From assembly GCF_014217995.1 (NCBI RefSeq), contig NZ_CP041618.1:1-36943 (forward strand): a DNA stretch of 36,943 bases, read 5' to 3'. Below are positions 9,180-15,421 of this stretch, in pieces. Both the position numbers and the translations under genes were made by a program. The stretch's first letter is position 1. Each line of letters begins with the position of its first letter. Below the pieces are notes generated by a model. That model was not told the origin of the DNA, did no database searches, and saw only the letters and a program-made list of their open reading frames with translations. Source of the DNA: Campylobacter vulpis (GTDB lineage Bacteria; Campylobacterota; Campylobacteria; Campylobacterales; Campylobacteraceae).

Positions 9180-9205
9180 ACAAATCACATCTTTGGAGAG
9201 TAAAA

Positions 9206-9829
9206 ATGGAAAAAGACTACAAAATAAAAGTAACAGACACAAGCAAACTTAATGACCATTATAAAGAGGCGATACAAGAAGGCACTTATGATGGTGAAGA
9301 TATTGATAAATTTTTCAACACAATCAAAACTTTTGACATTGCGGAAAGTTTATTAAAAAAAGATTTTTCAAATCAATCCATCAAATTTGAAATCATCACA
9401 GATAAAGAAAAAATTCCATTAGATATAAGACTTGGTGATAAAAATTTTCAACAAGGGATTGAGCATTTAATAAAAATGGGTGGCTCTGCTATCAATAAAG
9501 AAAAATTAAATGATACAATAAAAAAAGATCTCAATAAGCAACTAGAGCAATACAAACCTAAAACATATGATGAAATGCTAGATGGAACTTTTAAGGCTTT
9601 AAAAAATATGTCAGAAATAGCAAACAAAGATATAGCAGCAATGATACAAGAATTTGCAAACTCTTACTTAAAAACAAGAGGGAAATACGAACAAAAAAAA
9701 ATAAATAACCTCGCAAAAGAGCCGTCATTTTTTAAGCAAAAAATGAACGAATTTTTCAAAAAAAAACTAAATAAAGTTTTACCAAATAGAGAAATTAGCA
9801 ACGAAAAAACATATTCTCACTCAAGGTAA
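9206..9829 (+). CDS. Unknown 207-aa leading-region protein with cargo-like tail
   Basis: This 207-residue, helix-rich, lysine-rich soluble protein belongs to no family I recognise. There is no signal peptide or membrane segment. Its end (residues 175-207, beginning FFKQKMNEFFKKKLN) loosely resembles the tail shared by the T4SS-operon cargo proteins (FKSKLKEF), so it may be carried with the DNA; this is weak inference. It has a good SD (GGAG, 11 bases before the ATG) and lies 3 bases before the Abi-like gene, indicating co-transcription and possibly coupled translation. Confidence 0.65.
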   Translation: MEKDYKIKVTDTSKLNDHYKEAIQEGTYDGEDIDKFFNTIKTFDIAESLLKKDFSNQSIKFEIITDKEKIPLDIRLGDKNFQQGIEHLIKMGGSAINKEKLNDTIKKDLNKQLEQYKPKTYDEMLDGTFKALKNMSEIANKDIAAMIQEFANSYLKTRGKYEQKKINNLAKEPSFFKQKMNEFFKKKLNKVLPNREISNEKTYSHSR

Positions 9830-9832
9830 GAA

Positions 9833-10492
9833 ATGAATAATCTAACAAATTTTAATATTCTACTTTCTCAAACAAGATTATCTTCTTACAATAATGATAT
9901 TGTCAAACATTATGATAATCTTAAACTTGTAGGAAAAATCACTCCAAAAATTGCCACATTAGAAATTATTCTCAGAAATAAACTTGATAGCAAATTATCG
10001 GAGTTGGATAATGAATGGATAAAAAATTCTAATGATGGAATGATTAAAAATACTAGAGAAAAAATTGAAGAAAGAGAAAAAAATAAAATCTTATCTCATC
10101 ATCAATATCTTTCTCGTATGAGCTTAGGAACTATTATTTATCTTATTAAAGAAAATAGAGTGCAAGATTCTATAATGAATTTAAACAATATCAATTTTAG
10201 AAATTACAATCAATATAATAGAAATTTCTTTTTAAGAAATGGTAAAAAAAGAAATTTTGGTAATATATATAAAGTAGATATAGTTCTTAGCTTATTACAA
10301 AATCTAAGAAATAGAAGTTATCATTGGGAAAATATTCTAAAAACAACAGAAAAAAATGGCAAACATTATCCAAGATTAACAACAAAGATTGAAAATGCTT
10401 ATATAGGTATCAATCCACAAAAGATAGAACTATTTTTAGATGACTTAATTAAAACATTTGATGAAGAAATTTTGAAATATTGTCAAGACTAG
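9833..10492 (+). CDS. Abi-like HEPN-type protein (candidate abortive-infection RNase)
   Basis: This 219-residue protein has two features of the Abi-like (AbiD/AbiF, Abi_2-type) HEPN group. The first is an early helix ATLEIILRNKL (residues 41-51), matching the usual LExxLRN signature. The second is a late RNRSYH motif, an R-x4-H arrangement of the HEPN RNase site, in LLQNLRNRSYHWENIL. Family members act as RNases that shut down cells on phage infection. It sits in the leading region, entering the recipient early, just before the primase. SD AAGG is 7 bases before the start. Known as defence proteins by family; an action here against phages or rival elements is inferred. The assignment rests on short motifs. 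Confidence 0.6.
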   Translation: MNNLTNFNILLSQTRLSSYNNDIVKHYDNLKLVGKITPKIATLEIILRNKLDSKLSELDNEWIKNSNDGMIKNTREKIEEREKNKILSHHQYLSRMSLGTIIYLIKENRVQDSIMNLNNINFRNYNQYNRNFFLRNGKKRNFGNIYKVDIVLSLLQNLRNRSYHWENILKTTEKNGKHYPRLTTKIENAYIGINPQKIELFLDDLIKTFDEEILKYCQD

Positions 10493-10498
10493 AAAGGT

Positions 10499-10515
10499 GG
10501 GACACAAGAAGTCCC
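10499..10515 (+). terminator. Short GC-rich hairpin after the Abi-like gene
   Basis: GGGAC (10499-10503) and GTCCC (10511-10515) form a 5-bp stem with a 7-base loop, seven bases after the stop codon. There is no U-run, so it may be an mRNA-processing or attenuating hairpin rather than a true terminator. Confidence 0.35.
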
Positions 10516-10573
10516 TCGAATTTCGTTTGCAATTATACCGACAAAACATTAAAGGAAACTAAAAGGATATACA

Positions 10574-11800
10574 ATGCCACAAAAAAGAATTTATTTATTT
10601 GTTCCTTTTAAAGATAAAGAAAAAGCAAGATTGTTGGGAGCTATGTGGGACGAAAAAGAAAAAAAATGGTTTGCTCCAAAAAGCTTGGATAAAAATATTT
10701 TTGCACAATGGCTTTATCCACACCAAAAAAAAGATTTTTCATTTGACGAAAATGAAGTGCTAACAACTTTCAAATTTGCTTTAGAAAAACAAGGCTTAAT
10801 TATCAGTGGCTTACCCATTATGGATGGTAAAATTCATAGAGTGAAAACTACAACGGATAAGGGCAGAGAAATGAGTGGGGCTTATAGTGGGTTTTTAAAT
10901 GAATATCCTGCGGGCTTTATTCAAAACTTTAAAACAGGTATTAAAGAAAATTGGAAAATGCCCTTAGAAAATGCGAAACAAAATATTATAAATTATCAAA
11001 CTATTAATAAAAATTCTGCATCGCACATAAACAATAATATTAAGCAAGATATTTTAGAACTTCAGCAAAAAACTGCACTTAAAATTGAAAAAGAATACAG
11101 CGAAGCCCATTGGGCTTATTCTAATCATCCTTACCTAATCAAAAAAGGTTTTAGCGAAAATTTTTATTTAAAACAAGATAGTAAAGGCTCTCTTCTTATT
11201 CCCCTAAAAGACGAAAATGGAAAAATATGGTCTGTGCAAAGAATTTTTCCAAATGGCGATAAAATCATCGGTATCATCAAAACAAAAGAAGAAAAAGAAC
11301 AAGGCATTGAATACTCCGCAAGAAAATCTGGGTGCTTTCACATCATAGGTGCAAAAAGCTTAGAATATTGTAAAGAATTTATCATAGCAGAAGGCTTTGC
11401 TACTGCTGCAACAATTTATAAAGCACTTGAAAAACCTGTTATAATGGGTGTAGATGCTGGAAATTTACTCAAAATCGTTGAAGCCTTAAAGGATAAATTT
11501 CAAAATATCCCTATCACTATAATCGCAGATAATGATAGAAAGAGAGAATTGCAGGGATTTTCTAATGTCGGCGTAGAAACAGCAAAAGAAATCCAACAAA
11601 AATTTTCAAACATTAAAATTATTATTCCAAAGATTAGCGACCAAGAAGCAGAGCAGGGAATGAGCGATTTTAATGATATTTTCCTAAAAAAAGGGCTTGA
11701 AGAAGTTAAAAAACAACTGCACTCTATTGATTTTCAAAACAAACTTAAAGATTTTAAAAACTCTGCGAAACAACATAATGAACAAGAGCTTATAAGATAG
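10574..11800 (+). CDS. DUF5710-TOPRIM plasmid primase
   Basis: This 408-residue protein begins with a DUF5710-like segment (residues 5-36, VPFKDKEKARLLGAMWDEKEKKWFAP) and ends with a TOPRIM catalytic domain: IAEGFATA with Glu273, and the acidic strand IIADND with Asp319 and Asp321. It should prime synthesis on the single strand that arrives in the recipient, like other conjugative TraC/Sog primases. Those are themselves transferred through the T4SS, which makes its C-terminus (386-408, DFQNKLKDF then a basic polar end) of interest, as it resembles the shared cargo tail. A weak SD AAAAGGA precedes the ATG. It follows the Abi-like gene after 80 bases. Confidence in a TOPRIM primase is high. Confidence 0.85.
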   Translation: MPQKRIYLFVPFKDKEKARLLGAMWDEKEKKWFAPKSLDKNIFAQWLYPHQKKDFSFDENEVLTTFKFALEKQGLIISGLPIMDGKIHRVKTTTDKGREMSGAYSGFLNEYPAGFIQNFKTGIKENWKMPLENAKQNIINYQTINKNSASHINNNIKQDILELQQKTALKIEKEYSEAHWAYSNHPYLIKKGFSENFYLKQDSKGSLLIPLKDENGKIWSVQRIFPNGDKIIGIIKTKEEKEQGIEYSARKSGCFHIIGAKSLEYCKEFIIAEGFATAATIYKALEKPVIMGVDAGNLLKIVEALKDKFQNIPITIIADNDRKRELQGFSNVGVETAKEIQQKFSNIKIIIPKISDQEAEQGMSDFNDIFLKKGLEEVKKQLHSIDFQNKLKDFKNSAKQHNEQELIR

Positions 11801-11801
11801 C

Positions 11802-11902
11802 TTTATGTTTTTGTATAATATTAATAAATAATAATATATTTAAATATATTTTAATAAATAAAATTATATAATAATAAATATTTTAATACATAAGGAGATA
11901 CA
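11802..11902 (+). promoter_or_regulatory. AT-rich promoter/leader of the eexN-like gene
   Basis: A TATAAT box (11814-11819) follows TTTATGTTTTTG, a Campylobacter-style promoter. The 75-base leader is almost purely A/T and contains ATATTAATAAATAATA (11818-11833), the same 16 bases as in the parA upstream spacer (36015-36030). The SD AAGGAG is at 11892-11897. Confidence 0.55.
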
Positions 11903-12178
11903 ATGAAAAATGTCATTAAACTAGGTTTGCTTAGTGCAGTTGTTGCCACTTTATTTTCTGCTTGTTCTTCAGAGCCAAAGAGTGTGCAATATTATGAAGA
12001 TCCAAAAAATGTCAAAGAATTAGAAGCTAAAATCAAAGAATGCGATAAAAACGCTAATTCTGCAGAAAATGATACAGAATGTGCAAATGCTTACAAGGCA
12101 CGATACTCAAAATCACTTCAGAAGCCGAGAGAAAGTGCTATGGAGTTTTTCAAAAATCAAAATGCAAATGATAAATAA
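11903..12178 (+). CDS. EexN-like entry-exclusion lipoprotein with a VirB5-derived C-terminus
   Basis: This 91-residue lipoprotein has a signal peptide ending in a lipobox (LFSAC, Cys21) and then the pattern YYEDPKNVKELEAKIKEC...NDTECANA, which matches EexN-type exclusion lipoproteins. These sit in the envelope and block entry of a second, similar plasmid. From residue 68 the protein is foreign: the last 24 residues (YSKSLQKPRES...ANDK) are identical to the end of the VirB5-like protein of this plasmid, because its 3' end is a copy of the virB5-virB6 junction. It is therefore a chimera; whether the exclusion function survives is uncertain, though the two conserved Cys are retained. A good SD (AAGGAG) precedes it. 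Confidence 0.7.
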   Translation: MKNVIKLGLLSAVVATLFSACSSEPKSVQYYEDPKNVKELEAKIKECDKNANSAENDTECANAYKARYSKSLQKPRESAMEFFKNQNANDK

Positions 12179-12265
12179 TGAAAGATCTTTTTCAAACTCT
12201 AGGTTATAGAACAAATTATTAATGCCATTAGACAAACAGGAACAAGCGATAAGATTGCTGAACTT
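12103..12265 (+). repeat. Direct repeat copy 1 of the virB5-virB6 junction
   Basis: These 163 bases match 22490-22657 except for one G-to-A change and a 5-base loss (CTAAG) in the virB6 part. The copy is in the same orientation as the original, 10.4 kb away. It holds the last codons of virB5, fused here to the eexN-like gene, and the first bases of virB6. Confidence 0.95.
12178..12265 (+). pseudogene. 5' remnant of virB6
   Basis: This fragment starts with the same ATG and first nine codons as the intact virB6 at 22565, but the 5-base deletion shifts the frame and the reading stops at 12222 after 14 codons. The homology ends at 12265. It is a by-product of the junction duplication. Confidence 0.85.
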
Positions 12266-12266
12266 T

Positions 12267-12289
12267 AAGCCTTTAAAATAAAAAGGCTT
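12267..12289. terminator. Hairpin, possible terminator
   Basis: AAGCCTTT (12267-12274) and AAAGGCTT (12282-12289) form a perfect 8-bp stem with a 7-base loop, starting two bases after the duplicated segment ends. It lies between the eexN-like gene and the convergent minus-strand small genes, so it may serve both. U-tracts are weak. Confidence 0.45.
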
Positions 12290-12305
12290 AATGCTTCTCA
12301 TCACT

Positions 12306-12398
12306 TTAAATACTGCCTTTTTCAAGCATCTTAACAATCATTAAAGCAGAACCAAAAAAGGCAATTAAAGCAAAAACCGCACAGAGTATCCCTAACAT
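12306..12398 (-). CDS. 30-aa hydrophobic small membrane protein
   Basis: This 30-codon frame reads MLGILCAVFALIAFFGSALM and then a short basic end, a single predicted membrane helix. Its ATG overlaps the stop of the upstream 76-aa gene (TAATG on the minus strand), the classic sign of translational coupling. No family is recognised. Its composition and the coupling make it a plausible real gene, perhaps a partner of the 76-aa membrane protein. Confidence 0.5.
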   Translation of the reverse strand: MLGILCAVFALIAFFGSALMIVKMLEKGSI

Positions 12399-12628
12399 TA
12401 CTCCAACTCCTCAATTTGTTTTAAAATTTTATATATTCTCTTGCTAAAAGCATACAACAAAATACAAGCAAAAATAACCCCTAAAACAATAAACAATGCT
12501 TGTATCCAATCAATGCGACTATAATTTAAAACACAAAAACCAAATATTCCAAATAAAGCGGTGAGAAAAGCCAACATTAATGCTTTTAAAACATCAATTT
12601 CTAATTTTATTCTCTCTTTTTTACTCAT
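12398..12628 (-). CDS. 76-aa two-helix membrane protein, probably leaderless
   Basis: This 76-residue protein has a short basic N-terminus, two predicted membrane helices (about 16-35 and 42-62) and a charged C-terminal helix ending KQIEELE. No family is recognised. On the minus strand a strong -10 (GCTATAAT, box at 12640-12635) ends only six bases before the ATG, so the transcript should begin at or within a base of the start codon and there is no room for an SD. A leaderless mRNA is therefore predicted. It sits between the chimeric eexN-like gene and the origin, and is coupled to the 30-aa gene. Confidence 0.55.
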   Translation of the reverse strand: MSKKERIKLEIDVLKALMLAFLTALFGIFGFCVLNYSRIDWIQALFIVLGVIFACILLYAFSKRIYKILKQIEELE

Positions 12629-12634
12629 ATGAGG

Positions 12635-12640
12635 ATTATA
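12635..12640 (-). promoter_or_regulatory. -10 box for the 76-aa gene
   Basis: On the minus strand the sequence TTTTATGCTATAAT is followed by CCTCAT and then the ATG. This is a close match to the Campylobacter sigma70 -10 and places the start of transcription at the start codon. Confidence 0.55.
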
Positions 12641-12696
12641 GCATAAAAATATTTTACTCTCGCTTTTTGTATATAACTTTTCTTTTGGAGTATTTC

Positions 12697-12721
12697 AAAA
12701 TTGCTGTATTTGCAATTTTTT
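12697..12721. terminator. Hairpin with T-run at the edge of the origin
   Basis: AAAATTGC (12697-12704) pairs with GCAATTTT (12712-12719), with a 7-base loop and further T residues. It may insulate the origin from transcription coming from the left. Confidence 0.4.
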
Positions 12722-12801
12722 ATAAAAGTTCAAAAATTTTAATTTTTGATTTACCGAATTAATTATTATTAATAAATTTAAGTAATTTAATAAATTTAGA
12801 G

Positions 12802-12904
12802 ACTATTATATTTAAGTCAATTTATATTATATTTAAGTCAAAAACTATTATATTTAAGTCAATTTATATTATATTTAAGTCAAAAACTATTATATTTAAG
12901 TCAA
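12802..12904 (+). repeat. Five tandem 21-bp iterons
   Basis: Copies begin at 12802, 12823, 12844, 12865 and 12886, a period of exactly 21 bp. The shared core is ATTATATTTAAGTCAA; odd copies start ACT and are followed by TTTAT or similar, even copies start TAT and are followed by AAA. Period 21 puts all copies on one face of the helix. Confidence 0.9.
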
Positions 12905-12940
12905 TTTTATTTGTAGATTTGCTTTTGGTGGAGCGAAAAA

Positions 12941-13040
12941 TATTGACATAGATATAATAAACTATTCTATTTAAGTCAATTTTAGTAGATTTGAAGTATT
13001 TTTTACATAGATATAATAAATATTGACATAGATATAATAT
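12941..13040 (-). repeat. Three inverted degenerate iterons
   Basis: Read on the minus strand, 12941-12960, 13001-13020 and 13021-13040 carry TATTATATCTATGTCAA or close variants, matching the iteron core at about 15 of 17 positions. On the plus strand they look like TTGACATAGATATAAT. The last one covers the -35 of the hicBA promoter. Confidence 0.65.
12961..12979 (+). repeat. Isolated iteron copy 6
   Basis: ACTATTCTATTTAAGTCAA differs from the tandem copies by one base (C for A at position 7). Confidence 0.8.
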
Positions 13041-13051
13041 TTTAGTATAAT
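13023..13051 (+). promoter_or_regulatory. hicBA-rep promoter overlapping an inverted iteron
   Basis: TTGACA (13023-13028) is separated by exactly 17 bp from TATAAT (13046-13051; context TTTAGTATAATTCGC). This is a consensus sigma70 promoter, unusual in a genus that normally lacks -35 boxes. The -35 box lies inside an inverted iteron, so an iteron-binding Rep would compete with RNA polymerase. Confidence 0.65.
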
Positions 13052-13081
13052 TCGCAGTAAAAATTCGTTGATTTGTCAAAA

Positions 13082-13100
13082 ACTATTCTATTTAAGTCAA
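13082..13100 (+). repeat. Isolated iteron copy 7, in the hicB leader
   Basis: ACTATTCTATTTAAGTCAA is identical to copy 6 and ends 19 bases before the hicB start codon, inside the predicted mRNA leader. Confidence 0.8.
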
Positions 13101-13118
13101 TAAATTGGAGAATATCAA

Positions 13119-13337
13119 ATGTTATTGAATGTTATCATTGAAAAAGATCAAGATGGATATTTTGCACGCATTTTAGAGCTTGAAGGTTGTGTTTCACAAG
13201 GCAATACTTATGAAGAGGCTTTGTTTAATATAAAAGAAGCAGGGGAACTTTATTTAGAAAGCCTTAAAAGTGAAGAAAAAAGAACTATTGAAAATAAAAT
13301 AACCTCAATTGTTCCTGTGGTTTTAGCCAATGCCTGA
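13119..13337 (+). CDS. hicB: HicB-family antitoxin
   Basis: This 72-residue protein shows the HicB fold pattern: an N-terminal strand VIIEKDQDGYFARILELEGCVSQG, then the helix TYEEALFNIKEAGELYLE. It neutralises HicA. It is short: the usual C-terminal DNA-binding domain of larger HicB proteins is missing, so repression may be left to another factor such as the iteron-binding Rep. SD GGAG (13107-13110) precedes ATG by 8 bases. It overlaps hicA by 8 bases and heads the hicB-hicA-rep operon, with antitoxin first. Confidence 0.88.
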   Translation: MLLNVIIEKDQDGYFARILELEGCVSQGNTYEEALFNIKEAGELYLESLKSEEKRTIENKITSIVPVVLANA

Positions 13338-13533
13338 ATTGCCAAGAATGACTGCAAAAGAAGCAGAAAGGCTTTTATTGCAAAATGGTTTTTTGATTGA
13401 TAGGCAAAAAGGTAGCCATAGAATCTATAAAAAAGATTCTTATAGAATGGTTATTCCTCATCATAGTGGAGAGATTTTACATCCTAAAATCATAAAGCAA
13501 CTTTTTGAAATTATTGAAATGAGCAAGGAATAA
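13330..13533 (+). CDS. hicA: HicA-family mRNA interferase toxin
   Basis: This 67-residue protein has the double-stranded RNA-binding-like HicA fold, with the active-site histidine in KGSHRIY (His30) and a second conserved strand MVIPHHSGEILHPKIIKQ. HicA cleaves mRNA; with HicB it forms an addiction module that stabilises the plasmid. It overlaps hicB at its start and its stop lies two bases before the rep ATG, so toxin, antitoxin and replication protein are made from one message. Confidence 0.9.
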   Translation: MPELPRMTAKEAERLLLQNGFLIDRQKGSHRIYKKDSYRMVIPHHSGEILHPKIIKQLFEIIEMSKE

Positions 13534-13535
13534 AA

Positions 13536-15329
13536 ATGCCAAAACGCAATACTATTGATACCATCACACTTGGGATTTTTAGCGATGAAAATGTTTCTGT
13601 GATTTGTGAAGATACCATTAAATTAGAAAAAGGCTCTGTCGCTGTGCTAAGTGGCAATAGTGAAGTGGGTAAATCTTTCTTAGCTTTAAAAATTTGTGCT
13701 AATGCTATCAATGATGGCTTAAAACCTTTTTTTTGGAGTATAGAAGACAAAAATCAAGCAATTTTAGAACGCATTAAAAATATAGAAAATTTTTATCCTT
13801 TTAATACTGCGGAACTTGAATTTTCTAATGAACTTCCAAAAATTGATAAAGAACCTATAAGTAGCTTAAAAGAAGAGCTTAATGAATTAGCAGATTGCGA
13901 TTTAATCGTCATTGATACCTTTAGTGCATTTTTTTCAATTTTAGGTTTTAAAGACCAAAATAATCAAAATGATGTGCAAAGTTTTTTTAATGTTTTAACA
14001 GATGTGGCTAAATCAAATAAACAAGCTATTTTACTACTTCATCACTTGGATAAAAAAGGTGAAAGTCTTATGGGTAGCTCTGTCATTATTAATGCTCCTA
14101 GACTTGTTTATAAGCTTTCATTTCAAAAAGGAGAGGATAAAAGTTCTACCACCTATCGTTTGCTTGAAGTTTTAAAAGACAATAATAATATCAATGCTGG
14201 AGAATTTCAAAAAACAATTAAAGTCTTGCAAAATAATAGCATTGATGAGCCTTTAATCAAAGATGTGAAAGTGGAAAATATTGACAATCATACCTTAGAG
14301 ATTATCAATAAAAAAGATATTTCTGCTGTTAATGTTAATGATTTAGCAGAGGGTTATGTAACAATGAATGAGAATAGAGGAGTCTTTTATCTAAGCTCAC
14401 GCAAACTTACTGATACTAATTTTTATAAAGCTTTTAAAGAAAATGATAATAAAGTATCGTTTGAAATGATTGGTTCAAATGGTTCATCTTATGCGATTAC
14501 CCTTAAAAACTCTTTGCTTACACAAACACATAGAAATATTTTAGACGCTTTGTTTTTGTATATTAAGAAAAATGTAGATACCAGTGTTATAAGAAAGTAT
14601 CAAGAGCAATTTTGGGATATGGAAGTAAGATTAGAACCTTATAAATTTTTAAAACAATATCTCAATAAAGCTCCTAGCAATTATTCGTGGTTGAAACAAA
14701 AATTTACGGAAATTTCTCGCTTTGCGTATGATTTATCTTTTACTCAAAATATTGAAGTTAAAGACAAGCAGACAACTACTCAAAGAGATAAGGGAATTTT
14801 GATGTTTGATTCTGTGGAGCGTATCACAAAAGAAAATGGCGTAATTGTGTCTGTATTTGTGCTAACAGTTCGCAGAGAATATATCAAAAGACTTGAAACA
14901 GAATCAACACTCTCTTATGATGATGATTTATCAAAAATTCTTATTGATTTAAATTCTTTAGTGGCTCAAGATTTAATAAGATTTTTAACAAGTTTTCCTG
15001 ATAAAAAAATCCTTAGTTATAGTGAGTTTTGCGAAATTAAGGCTTATAAATTCTATAAAGAAAACTCCATAATTTCAAAACAAAAGAAAGAAATTATTAA
15101 GCTAAAGAATAAGCTTATAGAATTTGGTATTAATATCTATGGTAAAGGTGTGGAATTCGCCGATTATGATGACGAATTCTTTTATCGTAAATATAAAAAT
15201 GAAAATGATTTATTTTTCATCTACAAAAGCAATAATAGGGTAAAAAGATATATCAAGCGTAATGACCCTATGAATCAATTAAACACCAAAAATAACAAAT
15301 TCCTTTTGCAGAAGTCTTTGTTTGATTAA
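13536..15329 (+). CDS. RepA-type RecA-fold helicase with putative initiator C-terminus
   Basis: This 597-residue protein opens with a RecA-fold ATPase like the hexameric RepA helicases of IncQ plasmids: Walker A GNSEVGKS (40-47), Walker B LIVID (Asp127), and LLHHLDKKGESLMGSS as the later sensor/RGSS-like motif. The second half (about 330-597) is unlike RepA in length. It has a helical pattern with KFLKQYLNKAP and a Lys-rich coiled stretch near 500-525, and may be a fused DNA-binding initiator. Position directly after the iteron origin and hicBA supports a role as the plasmid replication protein. The helicase call is firm; the initiator role of the C-terminal half is inferred. Confidence 0.75.
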   Translation: MPKRNTIDTITLGIFSDENVSVICEDTIKLEKGSVAVLSGNSEVGKSFLALKICANAINDGLKPFFWSIEDKNQAILERIKNIENFYPFNTAELEFSNELPKIDKEPISSLKEELNELADCDLIVIDTFSAFFSILGFKDQNNQNDVQSFFNVLTDVAKSNKQAILLLHHLDKKGESLMGSSVIINAPRLVYKLSFQKGEDKSSTTYRLLEVLKDNNNINAGEFQKTIKVLQNNSIDEPLIKDVKVENIDNHTLEIINKKDISAVNVNDLAEGYVTMNENRGVFYLSSRKLTDTNFYKAFKENDNKVSFEMIGSNGSSYAITLKNSLLTQTHRNILDALFLYIKKNVDTSVIRKYQEQFWDMEVRLEPYKFLKQYLNKAPSNYSWLKQKFTEISRFAYDLSFTQNIEVKDKQTTTQRDKGILMFDSVERITKENGVIVSVFVLTVRREYIKRLETESTLSYDDDLSKILIDLNSLVAQDLIRFLTSFPDKKILSYSEFCEIKAYKFYKENSIISKQKKEIIKLKNKLIEFGINIYGKGVEFADYDDEFFYRKYKNENDLFFIYKSNNRVKRYIKRNDPMNQLNTKNNKFLLQKSLFD

Positions 15330-15372
15330 CATTAAGTCTTAAAATCATATAATTCCAAGTAGAATTAAATTA

Positions 15373-15396
15373 TTATAAAAAAATGTTCGTTAAATT
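15373..15396 (+). repeat. Left inverted repeat of the recombinase segment
   Basis: This 24-bp sequence (starts TTATAAAAAAATG, core GTTCGTTAAATT) is the perfect reverse complement of 16147-16170. It lies 26 bases beyond the recombinase stop codon. Confidence 0.95.
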
Positions 15397-15421
15397 AAAA
15401 CTATATCAAATAAAACTTAAT

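Larger units (their letters stand above)
12760..13118 (+). other. Putative replication origin (oriV) with iterons
   Basis: The roughly 490 bases between the 76-aa gene and hicB hold no gene. They contain five iterons in register at 21-bp spacing, two further direct copies, three inverted degenerate copies and very AT-rich flanks (12760-12800, 13000-13060). This is the organisation of an iteron-controlled plasmid origin, and the putative initiator/helicase gene lies just downstream. Confidence 0.7.

Noticed and set aside
12802-12904. CRISPR-like array
   Set aside because: The 21-bp period contains no unique spacers; the repeats are adjacent iterons and no cas gene is present.
12943-12956. TTGACATAGATATAAT as a promoter
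   Set aside because: The -35 and -10 lookalikes are only 4 bp apart; the sequence is an inverted iteron. Only the copy followed by TATAAT 17 bp later fits a promoter.
12864-13079. 71-aa minus-strand reading frame across the iterons
   Set aside because: It simply reads through the repeats (Tyr/Ile/Leu-rich), has no SD, and covers the promoter of hicBA.
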